NCBI GenBank assembly: GCA_028370155.1
Contig: CP116670.1
Location: 1,364,001 to 1,428,000 of the forward strand
Length of the DNA stretch: 64,000 bases
Direction: 5' to 3'
Source: Arthrobacter sp. OVS8
GTDB taxonomy: Bacteria > Actinomycetota > Actinomycetes > Actinomycetales > Micrococcaceae
The notes below the pieces were generated by a model that made no database searches, was not told where the DNA came from, and saw only the letters and a list, made by a program, of their open reading frames with translations. The position numbers were made by a program, and so were the translations under genes. Shown piece after piece: positions 29,564 through 38,383 of the stretch. Each line of letters starts with the position of its first letter. Position 1 is the first letter of the stretch.

Positions 29564-31374
29564 TTAGTGGTTGCGGACGGCGTCGACCACATAGTCGACA
29601 GCCTTCTCAACGGCGATGTTTTCGGCGTTGCCGCTGCGGCGGTCCTTGATCTCGACCACGCCGTCCACCAGGCCGCGCCCGACGGCGAGGATGGTCGGCA
29701 CGCCGACCAGCTCGGCATCGCCGAACTTGACACCCGGGGACACCTTGGGACGGTCGTCGTAGATCACATCGAGGCCGGCGGCTTCAAGCTCGAGGGCCAG
29801 CTTCTCCGCGGCGGCGAAGATTTCCTCGCCGCGGCCCACGGCCACAACATGGACATCGGCCGGCGCGACGGCGCGGGGCCAGACGAGGCCCTTGTCGTCG
29901 TGGTTGGATTCGGCCAGGGCCGCGACGGCGCGGGTGACGCCGACGCCGTAGGACCCCATGGTCACCACAACCTGCTTGCCGTTCTGGTCCAGGACTTTCA
30001 GTTCCAGGGCTTCGGCGTACTTTCGGCCGAGCTGGAAGATGTGGCCCATTTCGATGCCGCGGGCGGTTTCCAGCGGGCCGGAGCCGTCCGGGGCTTCGTC
30101 ACCGGCGCGCACCTCGGTGCACTCGATGACGCCGTCCCAGCCGAAGTCGCGTCCTGCGACCAGGCCGAAGACGTGCTTGCCGGCCTCGTTGGCGCCGGTG
30201 ACCCACGCGGTGCCGCTGACCACCCGGGGATCCACCAGGTAGAGCAGCTTGGCGGCCCCTTCGGTTCCGAGCAGCGGAGCGTCGAGGGACAGGCCCGGTC
30301 CGAGGTAGCCCTTGACGATGAGGGCTGCTTCTTGAGATCTTCCTCGCCGGCGGCTTCGAGGGTGATCTCACCGGCGATCGGCAGGAAGGAGCCGATGTTC
30401 GCTTCCACACGCTTGAGGTCCACGCCGCGGTCGCCCGGAACGCCGATGACGACGATCTGGCGTTCGCCGGTGGGCAGCGTGACGGCGAGAACGACGTTCT
30501 TGAGCGTGTCAGCGGCAGTCCAGGCGCCGCCGTCGGCCTCTGCCCGGGGCACCAGGACGTTGGCGGCATCCACGAGCGTCTCGATGGTGGGGGTATCCGG
30601 GGTGTCCCGGACCTCGGCGGCCGGAGCGTTGCTGAAGTCGATGTCCGCGGGGACCACGGTGGTGACGGCCTCGACGTTGGCCGCGTACCCGCCGGCGGAG
30701 CGCACGAAGGTGTCCTCGCCGATCTCGGTGGGGTGCAGGAATTCCTCGCTCTTGGACCCGCCCATGGCACCGGCGGTGGCGGACACCGGAACAACCTCGA
30801 GGCCCAGGCGCTCGAAGATCTTCAGGTAGGCGCCGCGGTGCGCCTCGTAGCTGGCGTCCAGGCCGGCGTCGTCGACGTCGAAGGAGTAGGAGTCCTTCAT
30901 GATGAATTCGCGGCCGCGCAGCAGGCCCGCCCGGGGACGTGCCTCGTCGCGGTACTTGTTCTGGATCTGGTAGATGCTCAGCGGCAGGTCCTTGTACGAG
31001 GAGTACAGGTCCTTGACCAGCAGGGTGAACATTTCCTCGTGCGTGGGCGCCAGCAGGTAGTCGTTGCCCTTGCGGTCCTTGAGCCGGAAGATGCCCTCGC
31101 CGTACTCGGTCCAGCGGTTGGTGGCCTCGTAGGGTTCCTTGGGCAGCAGGGCCGGGAAGTGGACTTCCTGCGCGCCGATGGCGGACATTTCCTCGCGGAT
31201 GACCGTCTCCACCTTGCGCAGCACGCTCAGCCCCAGCGGAAGCCAGGTGTAGATGCCCGGGGCGGCGCGGCGGATGTACCCGGCGCGGACCAGGAGCCGG
31301 TGGCTGGCCACTTCGGCGTCGGCGGGATCTTCACGCAGGGTGCGCAGGAACAGCTTGGAGAGTCGAAGGACCAC
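29564..31374 (-). CDS. proS: Prolyl-tRNA synthetase
   Basis: Class II synthetase charging tRNA-Pro, about 604 residues. Motif 1 lies in the opening ([20 protein letters not shown]). Motif 2 is [20 protein letters not shown]. The editing (INS) domain occupies the middle with [17 protein letters not shown]. Motif 3 is [17 protein letters not shown], followed by the anticodon-binding domain. One missing base near 30328 breaks the frame just before VKGYLGPGL. The GTG at 31374 (VVLRLSKLF) matches the family start; a longer in-frame extension upstream has no family similarity. Confidence 0.95.
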
Positions 31375-31482
31375 TGGGTATCTATCCGTTTCTGGGAAGG
31401 TGCGGGGCAACAGTAAAACCGGGCAACCGGGCAACCGGCACAAGAGTCTAGGTACTAATCTACCGTCAGCCCGGACGCAGAA

Positions 31483-31548
31483 GAGCCACGCCATAACTGA
31501 CGGAAGCCCTGGCCGTCTCCGGCTGGTCATCCTGTCATGGCGTGGCTC
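31483..31548. terminator. 12-bp inverted repeat in the proS-GNAT gap
   Basis: Arms GAGCCACGCCAT and ATGGCGTGGCTC match perfectly across a 42-base spacer. The 359-base gap 31375-31733 otherwise shows no convincing gene. The element lies between the end of the GNAT gene and the proS start, so a terminator for the GNAT transcript or an upstream proS element are both possible. Confidence 0.4.
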
Positions 31549-31733
31549 CGCGGCCCCAGCACCGCCAAAGTCTTGGCTGTGAGTTCCGTTGTGTTGCCCT
31601 CCAGGGCGTCTGCACCCCGGCTGTTACTCCCGGGGAAACACGTGCCCAAGCGACACGGCTAGCTCGAACCTATGTGACGCGGGGCACGAAAACAAGAGTC
31701 CGCATCCAGATATTTTTCCGTGTGGAGCCGAGG

Positions 31734-32619
31734 TCAGAAAAGTACGGTGGCGAACGTGCCTACCTGGTGGAAGCCCACCCGGTCGTAAGTCGCTCTCGCC
31801 CGGGTGTTGAAGTTGTTCACGTAGAGACTGGTAACCGGTGCCCGGGTTTGGGCCAGGACCACGACGGCGGCCATGTATCCGGCGCTGAGGCCCTGGCCGC
31901 GGAGGGAGGGGTTCATCCACACGCCCTGGACCTGCGTCACCTCCGGGGTGACCGCGCCAAGTTCCGCTTTGAAGACCACCTCGCCGGCGGCGTCGAGGTG
32001 GACCAGGGAGTGCCCTTCACGGATGAGGCCCTTGACCCGGCGGCTGTAGTACTCCCGGCCGCCCAGGTAGGGGGAATAGCCCACTTCCTCTTCGAACATC
32101 GCCGCGCACGCGGGCAGGATTTTGTCGAAGTCCGCCAGCTGGCCAAAGCCCAGCTGCGGATTCGGCGCCACGGCGGGGGCCCGGTAATCGTCAGCAGCGG
32201 CTGGTCCTCGCGGATCTCGTGGGCCGTCTGGCCGAACTGTTCCAGCCCCTCGTACAGGGCAAGCACCGAGTCGGCAGGACCGAAGATGGAGGCGTACCGG
32301 CGGCCTGAGCGGTGCGCGGCGAGTGAAACCGCGCCGGCAAGCTCCGGGTCCAGCTGTACCGGCACCAGGTTGGCGCCGCCCAGCAGGCTCCGAGGAGGGT
32401 GCCGCCGTCGAACACGCCTAGGATGCTGGCGCCGCCGGCGGTGGGAGCCGCCGAACCGGCGGACTCCAGATGGGACAGGATAAAGACATTGGCGACGGCG
32501 TCCTGCCGCGCCAGGTCCCGCAGCTGGGAAGTGTCCGATCCCCCCAGGGTCCGGACGGCGACGCCGGTTCCGGCGCCGTCCTTACGAGACGCTAACCACG
32601 GGGCTACCCTTGACAGCAT
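31734..32619 (-). CDS. DUF4081/GNAT-family N-acetyltransferase
   Basis: About 295 residues. The N-terminal DUF4081-like part ([36 protein letters not shown]) is followed by a GNAT domain with [20 protein letters not shown], the CoA loop [20 protein letters not shown] and the [19 protein letters not shown] end. Breaks near 32385 and in the C-run about 32175-32180 need one base each. The likely ATG at 32619 lies inside the end of ispG. As sequenced, a deletion in ispG makes a false fusion of the two genes. Substrate unknown. Confidence 0.82.
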
Positions 32620-33746
32620 CTTCGCCATCGGCCTCCCCATCTCTTCAGCGATACGCATGGCCTCTTCGATCAGTGTCTCAACAATCTGGCTTTCGGGGAC
32701 AGTCTTGATGACCTCGCCCTTCACAAAGATCTGGCCCTTGCCGTTGCCCGACGCGACGCCCAGATCGGCTTCGCGGGCTTCGCCCGGCCCGTTCACGACG
32801 CAGCCCATCACGGCAACGCGCAGCGGGATCTCCATGCCCTCCAGCCCGGCCGTGACCTGCTCGGCGAGCGTGTACACGTCCACCTGGGCGCGGCCGCAGG
32901 ACGGGCAGGAGACGATCTCGAGCTTGCGCGGGCGCAGGTTGAGCGACTGCAGGATCTGGTTTCCGACCTTGATTTCCTCCACCGGCGGCGCGGAGAGGGA
33001 CACGCGGATGGTGTCACCGATGCCGCGGGAGAGCAGCGCACCGAAGGCCGTGGCCGACTTGATGGTGCCCTGGAACGCGGGACCGGCCTCCGTGACGCCG
33101 AGGTGCAGCGGCCAGTCGCCCTGTTCGGCGAGCATCTCGTAGGCGGCGACCATGATGACGGGGTCGTTGTGCTTGACCGAGATCTTGAAGTCGTTGAAGC
33201 CGTGCTCTTCGAACAGCGAGGCTTCCCAGACGGCGGATTCCACGAGGGCTTCCGGGGTGGCCTTGCCGTACTTCTTGAGGATGCCGGGCTCCAGCGATCC
33301 GGCATTGATGCCGATCCGGATCGAGGTGCCGTGGTCCTTCGCCGCGCGTGCGATTTCCTTGACCTGGTCATCGAACTTGCGGATGTTGCCGGGGTTCACC
33401 CGGACGGCGGCACAGCCTGCCTCGATGGCGGCAAAGACGTACTTCGGCTGGAAGTGGATGTCCGCGATCACCGGGATCTGGGACTTCTTGGCGATGATCG
33501 GCAGCGCCTCGGCGTCGTCCGCGGACGGGCAGGCGACGCGCACGATGTCGCAGCCGGACGCCGTGAGCTCGGCGATCTGCTGCAGGGTGGCGTTGATGTC
33601 CGTTGTGGGTGTGGTGGTCATCGACTGCACGCTGATGGGCGAGTCGGAACCGACGCCCACCGAGCCCACCTTGATCTGGCGGGTCTTGCGGCGCGGCGCA
33701 AGGACGGGGGCGGTGCTGCAGGCATTCCCAGGCTGACCGAGGTCAC
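32582..33746 (-). CDS. ispG: 4-hydroxy-3-methylbut-2-en-1-yl diphosphate synthase (flavodoxin)
   Basis: A [4Fe-4S] enzyme of the MEP isoprenoid pathway. The TIM barrel starts with [20 protein letters not shown], and the cluster cysteines are in [11 protein letters not shown] and [11 protein letters not shown]. About 388 residues once two missing bases are added: one near 33707 (giving [11 protein letters not shown]) and one in the C-run 32635-32638 (giving the end [12 protein letters not shown] and a stop at 32582). GTG start at 33746 after GGAG. It lies in an ispG-protease-dxr neighbourhood with another MEP gene. Confidence 0.95.
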
Positions 33747-33798
33747 ATGGACTCCTTGTATCGAAGTAGGTGTATCGAAGTAGGTCTGGCGGGGTTGG

Positions 33799-34092
33799 TC
33801 AGGCGGCGTGCCCGGCCAGGAGGCCGGTCACGGGTGCCCAGACCATGGTGCGGGTACCGGAGATGGCACCGGCGGAGGCGAAGGGATCCTGCTTCAGGAC
33901 CTCGTTCAGGGCCCGCTCGTCGGCGGCCTTGAAGATGAGCAGGGCACCGGCGCCGTCGCCGTAGGGGCCGCTGGCGAGCAGCGTCCCCTCCTGGGCAAGT
34001 CCTGCGGTCCATTCGCGGTGCGCGGGGCGGGTGGCGTCGCGGGCTTCGGAGGATTCGGCGTCGTAGACGTACTCAACAGCAAAAACAGTCAT
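33799..34092 (-). CDS. YciI-like protein
   Basis: A 97-residue single-domain protein: FAVEYVYDAESSEARDATRP, HREWTAGLAQEGTLLASGPY and LIFKAADERALNEVLKQDPF match YciI-like (ferredoxin-like dimeric barrel) proteins. The central RPAHREWTAGL contains the His conserved in the family. Role unknown; some members act in dechlorination or as small-molecule binders. The start is supported by TAGTGT six bases upstream. Confidence 0.85.
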   Translation of the reverse strand: MTVFAVEYVYDAESSEARDATRPAHREWTAGLAQEGTLLASGPYGDGAGALLIFKAADERALNEVLKQDPFASAGAISGTRTMVWAPVTGLLAGHAA

Positions 34093-34098
34093 ACGGAT

Positions 34099-34104
34099 AC
34101 ACTA
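34099..34104 (-). promoter_or_regulatory. Predicted -10 hexamer TAGTGT, leaderless start
   Basis: TAGTGT is six bases before the YciI-like ATG at 34092. Confidence 0.5.
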
Positions 34105-34144
34105 TCGCCCCGCCGGGCAGGTACCCATCCGGGCGCCCGCCGCG

Positions 34145-34654
34145 TCAGCCCAGGAAGAGCACTTTGGCCAGGGCTGCGACACCGGCGGCCCACAGGAGGG
34201 AGGTGAGGGTGCCGATGATGAACCGCTCCGCGGCAACCGGCGTCTCCTTCAGCTCGGCAAAGCGGCCCAGGCCCTTGATGGCAACCACGTAGGCGATGGC
34301 GACCGGTTCACCGGCGAGGATGGCGAGGCAGACCGCCAGCCGCTCCAGCACACCGATAATCGCGCCGCCACGCAGGATCCGGACGCTGCTGACCGAGACG
34401 GTCGCGGAGCCAGCCGCCACAGCCGCGGGGCCGGCGTCGGAAGTACCGGTGCCGGTGCCGGAAGTAGCCGCGACGGAAGCGCCGGCGGTCGACGGGTCAA
34501 CGGTGACATCCGCCGCGGGGTCATTGGCCGGGTCCGTGGCGCCGGCGTCGGCCCTGTCGTCGATGGTGCGGGCGAGCCGGAAGACCAGTGCGGTTACGGG
34601 CCAGCCGGCGAAGCCGGCAGTGAGCAGGGTCAGCGTGATCCAGAGCGCGTCCAC
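34145..34654 (-). CDS. Membrane protein paired with the SatD-like gene
   Basis: 169 residues: an N-terminal helix (LWITLTLLTAGFAGWPVTAL), a low-complexity Ala/Thr/Asp linker, then two to three hydrophobic segments (GAIIGVLERLAVCLAILAGE, AYVVAIKGLGRFAEL, IGTLTSLLWAAGVAALAKVL). The GTG start overlaps the end of the SatD-like gene by 25 bases, indicating tight coupling. Function unknown; in other bacteria SatD genes are commonly followed by a membrane partner. Confidence 0.65.
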   Translation of the reverse strand: MDALWITLTLLTAGFAGWPVTALVFRLARTIDDRADAGATDPANDPAADVTVDPSTAGASVAATSGTGTGTSDAGPAAVAAGSATVSVSSVRILRGGAIIGVLERLAVCLAILAGEPVAIAYVVAIKGLGRFAELKETPVAAERFIIGTLTSLLWAAGVAALAKVLFLG

Positions 34655-35417
34655 CGGTCTCCTTCTGTACTGTCCCGGGGGCGGGAATCCGGGTGCCGGG
34701 CCACGCCCGTGTCCCGGGCCTGGCCCGCAGGCGGCTCACCGGCGTCGCCGGTGCCGGTGATTGCTTCATGGGCGAAGGACAGCAGCATTTCCGCCGCCGG
34801 CCTCGCGGCCCATTCTTCCTGCCAGCCGGAGCGCAGCAGCGCACGGCTCACCGATTGTTCGGTAATTCCCAGTTCCCGGGCAGCGATTTTCTGCGTGCCG
34901 TGCGTGCCGGAGTGGCCGTGCTGCACCGAGCGCAGCACATCCACGACCTTCCATTGGGCGGCAGTCCGGTCCTGGACGAGCCGCCCGATCAGCCGCAGCA
35001 CCGCCTCGGCATTGGCGCAGGCGCGGGCGCCGGCAGATCCTGCGGGCGACGGAGCGGCCGCTCCCGGCGCAGTCCTCCGGAGACAACAGCCAGCGGCACA
35101 TGCGCTGATCCGGACTTGGCGTTCTCGACAGCGACCCGCGCCGCCACGAAGGCCGGCCCGGAGCCTTCCCTCGGGCTGGCAGGCAGCGGCAGGTCCACCG
35201 CACCCACCCCGATGCCCACGTACCAGCGTCCGCTTCTCAGGGCGTGCAAGGCAATGTCGACGACTTCGTCCGGACGCTCCACGACCCCCTGGACTTCGTC
35301 GCCCACCGAACGCTCGAAGCGCCCGGCCGTGGACTGCCCGGCCAACTCCGCCAGGAGGCCCGGAACACGGTCCACGTCGGCGCTGCTGCCGCGCTGGTCA
35401 ATGGTCATCACGTACAT
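34630..35417 (-). CDS. SatD-family protein
   Basis: About 262 residues. The N-terminal domain (MYVMTIDQRGSSADVDRVPG, RFERSVGDEVQGVVERPDEV, RSGRWYVGIGVGAVDLPLP) is SatD-like. The C-terminal part carries a helix-turn-helix (QKIAARELGITEQSVSRAL). One frame break lies near 35010-35045. SatD proteins accompany SatP in some streptococci and otherwise have no proven activity; the HTH suggests DNA binding. A TAGGGT hexamer sits just before the ATG and an inverted repeat lies further upstream. Confidence 0.72.
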
Positions 35418-35423
35418 AACCCC

Positions 35424-35429
35424 ACCCTA
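35424..35429 (-). promoter_or_regulatory. Predicted -10 hexamer TAGGGT before the SatD-like gene
   Basis: TAGGGT stands six bases before the ATG at 35417. It sits at the edge of an unusually A/T-rich stretch (35440-35500). Confidence 0.45.
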
Positions 35430-35445
35430 AAGGGCTGATCTTAGA

Positions 35446-35469
35446 TAATCAATCACTTTCAACTGATTA
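35446..35469. promoter_or_regulatory. TAATCA-N12-TGATTA inverted repeat upstream of SatD-like gene
   Basis: Perfect six-base arms in A/T-rich DNA about 20-45 bases upstream of the predicted -10 element, that is around the -35 position. It could be an operator for the SatD-like protein itself, which carries an HTH. Confidence 0.35.
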
Positions 35470-35584
35470 CTAAAAATAAGCCAAAATAGGCTGAGATTGG
35501 TAAATCACTGCCTTCCGGTTCTCCCGGAGGGGCCTGCGCTGCTGACACTGGCGACCGCCCGGGGCGCCTGCGCTCCGGCGGCCG

Positions 35585-35660
35585 TCCGGGGGCACTTTGA
35601 CACAAACACGCCGGGCGGCGTCCTCCATTTGACGGCGGACCACAGCAAAGTGCCCCCGGA
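35585..35660. repeat. Intergenic paired-arm repeat, copy 1
   Basis: Perfect 15-bp arms TCCGGGGGCACTTTG and its complement enclose 46 bases. The same arms with one mismatch flank a same-sized loop at 54953-55028. It lies between the divergent-to-convergent SatD region and the end of the site-2 protease gene; it may end transcription of the protease. Confidence 0.75.
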
Positions 35661-35690
35661 CCGCAGGGAATACCCGCCGAAGCCGCGGGG

Positions 35691-37021
35691 TCAGCCAAAG
35701 AGGTTGACGGGCTTGACGATGTCCGCGTAGATCAGCAGGGCGCCCATGCCCATCAGCAGCACCGCCACCACGTAGGTCACCGGAAGCAGCTTGGCGATAT
35801 CGAAGGCGCCGGGGTCCGGGCGGCCGAAGAGCTTGGCGATCCTGCGGCGGGCCCCTTCGTACAGCGCGCCGGCCACGTGGCCGCCGTCGAGCGGCAGCAG
35901 CGGAATGAGGTTGAAGACGGCCAGGGCGAAGTTGAGGCCGGCCAGGAGCCCCACCAGGGTTGCCACCCGGGACTGCATGGGAACCTGCTCCATCGCGGCG
36001 ACCTCGCCGGCCACCCGCCCCACACCCACCACGCTGATGGGCCCGTTGGGGTCGCGCGGCTCCTCGCTGAAGGCTGCCTGCGCCACGCCGGCCACCCGGG
36101 TCGGCAGGTTCAGGACGACGCCGGTGATCTGCTTGATGTTCTCCCCTGCCATCGGCAGGACCGTCGACGCCGGCTGCGGCACCAGGGCGGTCTGCGCGCC
36201 GATGCCCAGGAAGCCGACGTCCTGGTACTGGAGGGTGCCGTCGTCGTTCTTGGCCTGGCGTCCGTCGACGCCCACCACGGGACGCGCGGACAGGACCGGC
36301 GTGACAGTGGTGGTGACCGGGACGCCGTCGCGCTCCACGGTGATGCTGACCTGTTTGTCCGCGGACGCGCGGATCCAGCCGGTGAGTTCTTCCCAGCTGG
36401 TCACGGCCTTGCCGTCGAAGGAGGTGATGACGTCGTTGGGCAACAGGCCCGCGGCGGCGGCGGGCGTGAGCTTGCACTCGGCGGAGTCCGGGTCCACGGT
36501 TTCGCCGGCGGCGACCTGGCATTTGGAAACGTCGGCGATGGTGGTGGTCTGGGTGGCGATGCCGAAGCCCATGAGCAGCACCGCAGTCAGCGCGAGTCCG
36601 ATCAGCATGTTCATGGCCGGCCCCCGAGCATCACAACGATCTTTTTCCAGACCGGCAGCTTGTAGAAGACGCGGTTGCCGTCGGCGGGGCCGACTTCCTC
36701 GTGGGCCAGCGAGCGGGCGTCCGAGGCCAGGGACTGGAACATGCCGGTGCTGGAGGGGCGCACCGTGCCGTCGTCCTTGTTCGGCGGGTACATACCGATC
36801 ATGGAGACGAAGCCGCCCAGCGGAATGGCCTTGAAACCGTATTCGGTCTCGCCCTTCTTGCGGGACCAGAGCGTAGGCCCGAAGCCGATCATGTATTTGG
36901 TGACCCGGACCTTGAAGAGCTTCGCCGGCACCAGGTGGCCCACCTCGTGGAGGGCAATGGACACGGCGATGCCGATCGCCACAAAGACGACACCGAGGAT
37001 AAAGAGGAGGACGGGGCTCAT
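35691..37021 (-). CDS. rip1: Site-2 intramembrane metalloprotease (RseP/Rip1 type)
   Basis: A membrane-embedded zinc protease of about 444 residues that cleaves anti-sigma factors and other membrane proteins. The zinc motif SIALHEVGHLVPAK is in the first helix, a PDZ domain follows (GLLPNDVITSFDGKAVTSWE), and the third zinc ligand is in NLIPLLPLDGGHVAGALYEG. One missing base in the run 36621-36625 breaks the frame at GG-(P)AMNMLIG. It lies directly downstream of dxr with 33 bases between. Gene name by similarity to M. tuberculosis Rip1. Confidence 0.9.
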
Positions 37022-37054
37022 GCTTGAATCTGCTGCTTCCTAAAAACTGGCAAA

Positions 37055-38238
37055 CTAGACGCTTCTGACGGCTAAACGTTCGTGGGTGCGGGAGCGTGCC
37101 CATCTTTCAGCATCCAGCACGGACTCCACCGTCAGCCCGGAAGATCCTGTGTGTTCGCTGAGGACTGCTTCGATGGTATCGACGATGTCGGTGAACCGGA
37201 TCCGGCGGCATGGAACGCCATAACGGCTTCCTCGTTCGCGGCGTTGAAGACAGCCGGGAAGGTGCTCCCCTGCCGGGCGGCGTCCTTCGCCAGTCCGACG
37301 GCGGGGAACGCCCCGGTGTCCAGCGGCTCGAACGTCCAGCTGGTGGCCTCGGTCCAGTCGCACGGCCGGGCCGAGCCGGGGACACGGTCCGGCCAGCCGA
37401 GGCCCAGTGCGATCGGCAGGCGCATGTCCGGCGGCGAGGCCTGGGCAATCGTGGAGCCGTCGATGAACTGGACCATCGAGTGGACCACGGACTGCGGGTG
37501 GACCACGACGTCGATCCGGTCCAGCGGGATGTCGAAGAGCAGGTGCGCCTCAATCACCTCCAGGCCCTTGTTGACCAGGCTGGCGGAATTGGTGGTGACC
37601 ATCAGCCCCATGTCCCAGGTGGGGTGGGCCAGGGCATCCTGCGGGGAGACATCGTGCAGCTCCTCGCGGGTCATGCCGCGGAAGGGACCGCCGGACGCCG
37701 TGAGGATAAGCCGGTCCACCTCGGCCGCCGAACCGGAGCGCAGGCACTGGGCGATGGCCGAGTGTTCCGAGTCGACCGGGACGATCTGGCCTTCGCGGGC
37801 CGCAGCCTTGACCAGCGCGCCGCCGACAATCAGGGACTCCTTGTTGGCCAGAGCCAGGGTGGCGCCGGATTTGAGCGCTGCCAGGGTGGGCGCAAGGCCG
37901 ATCGATCCGGTGATGCCGTTGAGCACCACGTCGGCTTCAATCTCCGCGATCCGGGTGGAGGCGTCCGGCCCGGTGATGATCTCGGGACGGTAGCCGGTCA
38001 CCCCGGCCGCGCCGGCGGCGTCGTCGATCAGTGCTTTGAGGGCGTCCGCGTCACCGGACGCTACGCCGACGGCCCGGGCCCGCGTGTGGACGGCCTGCCG
38101 GGCCAGGAGGTCGAGGTTGCCGCCGCCCGCGCTGAGCGCCACGACCTCGAAGAGGTGCGGGGCGCCGTCGACGACGTCAATCGCCTGCGTGCCGATGGAA
38201 CCGGTGGACCCGAGGAGGACGATCTTGCGCGGCTGCAT
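37055..38238 (-). CDS. dxr: 1-deoxy-D-xylulose 5-phosphate reductoisomerase
   Basis: The second MEP-pathway enzyme. The NADPH-binding start [20 protein letters not shown] and the active-site segments [26 protein letters not shown] and TASGGPFRG are all present, with the [16 protein letters not shown] core. About 394 residues after adding one base near 37205-37210, which gives the proper end [19 protein letters not shown]. It lies upstream of the protease gene; with ispG this gives two MEP steps in the region. Confidence 0.95.
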
Positions 38239-38281
38239 GATTCAAGTATCCCGCACGCGTCCGGTGCCCGGGTTTGCCCGT

Positions 38282-38338
38282 CGAGTTGGCATGTCGCGGC
38301 AGTGTCGGGGCGGGACACCGCCGCGACGTGCCAACTCG
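38282..38338. repeat. 19-bp intergenic hairpin upstream of dxr
   Basis: Arms CGAGTTGGCATGTCGCGGC and its complement (one mismatch) enclose an inner GTGTC/GACAC pair. It lies in the 145-base gap between the divergent dxr and lipase-factor genes. With promoters on both sides a terminator is unlikely; it looks like a dispersed palindromic element or a double operator. Confidence 0.7.
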
Positions 38339-38370
38339 GCGCCCGACGTTGACGCCGCGGACCTCTGGCG

Positions 38371-38376
38371 TAACGT
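38371..38376 (+). promoter_or_regulatory. Predicted -10 hexamer TAACGT, leaderless start
   Basis: TAACGT lies seven bases before GTG 38384 and decides that start over the GTG at 38375, which overlaps the hexamer. Confidence 0.45.
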
Positions 38377-38383
38377 GGGATTT

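Noticed and set aside
29123-30829. Long plus-strand frame opposite TauE and proS
   Set aside because: Shadow frame without family similarity; crosses two certain minus-strand genes.
33757-33787. Tandem duplication TGTATCGAAGTAGG upstream of ispG
   Set aside because: Only two short units with no symmetry; may be a simple slippage duplication and gives no clear functional hint.
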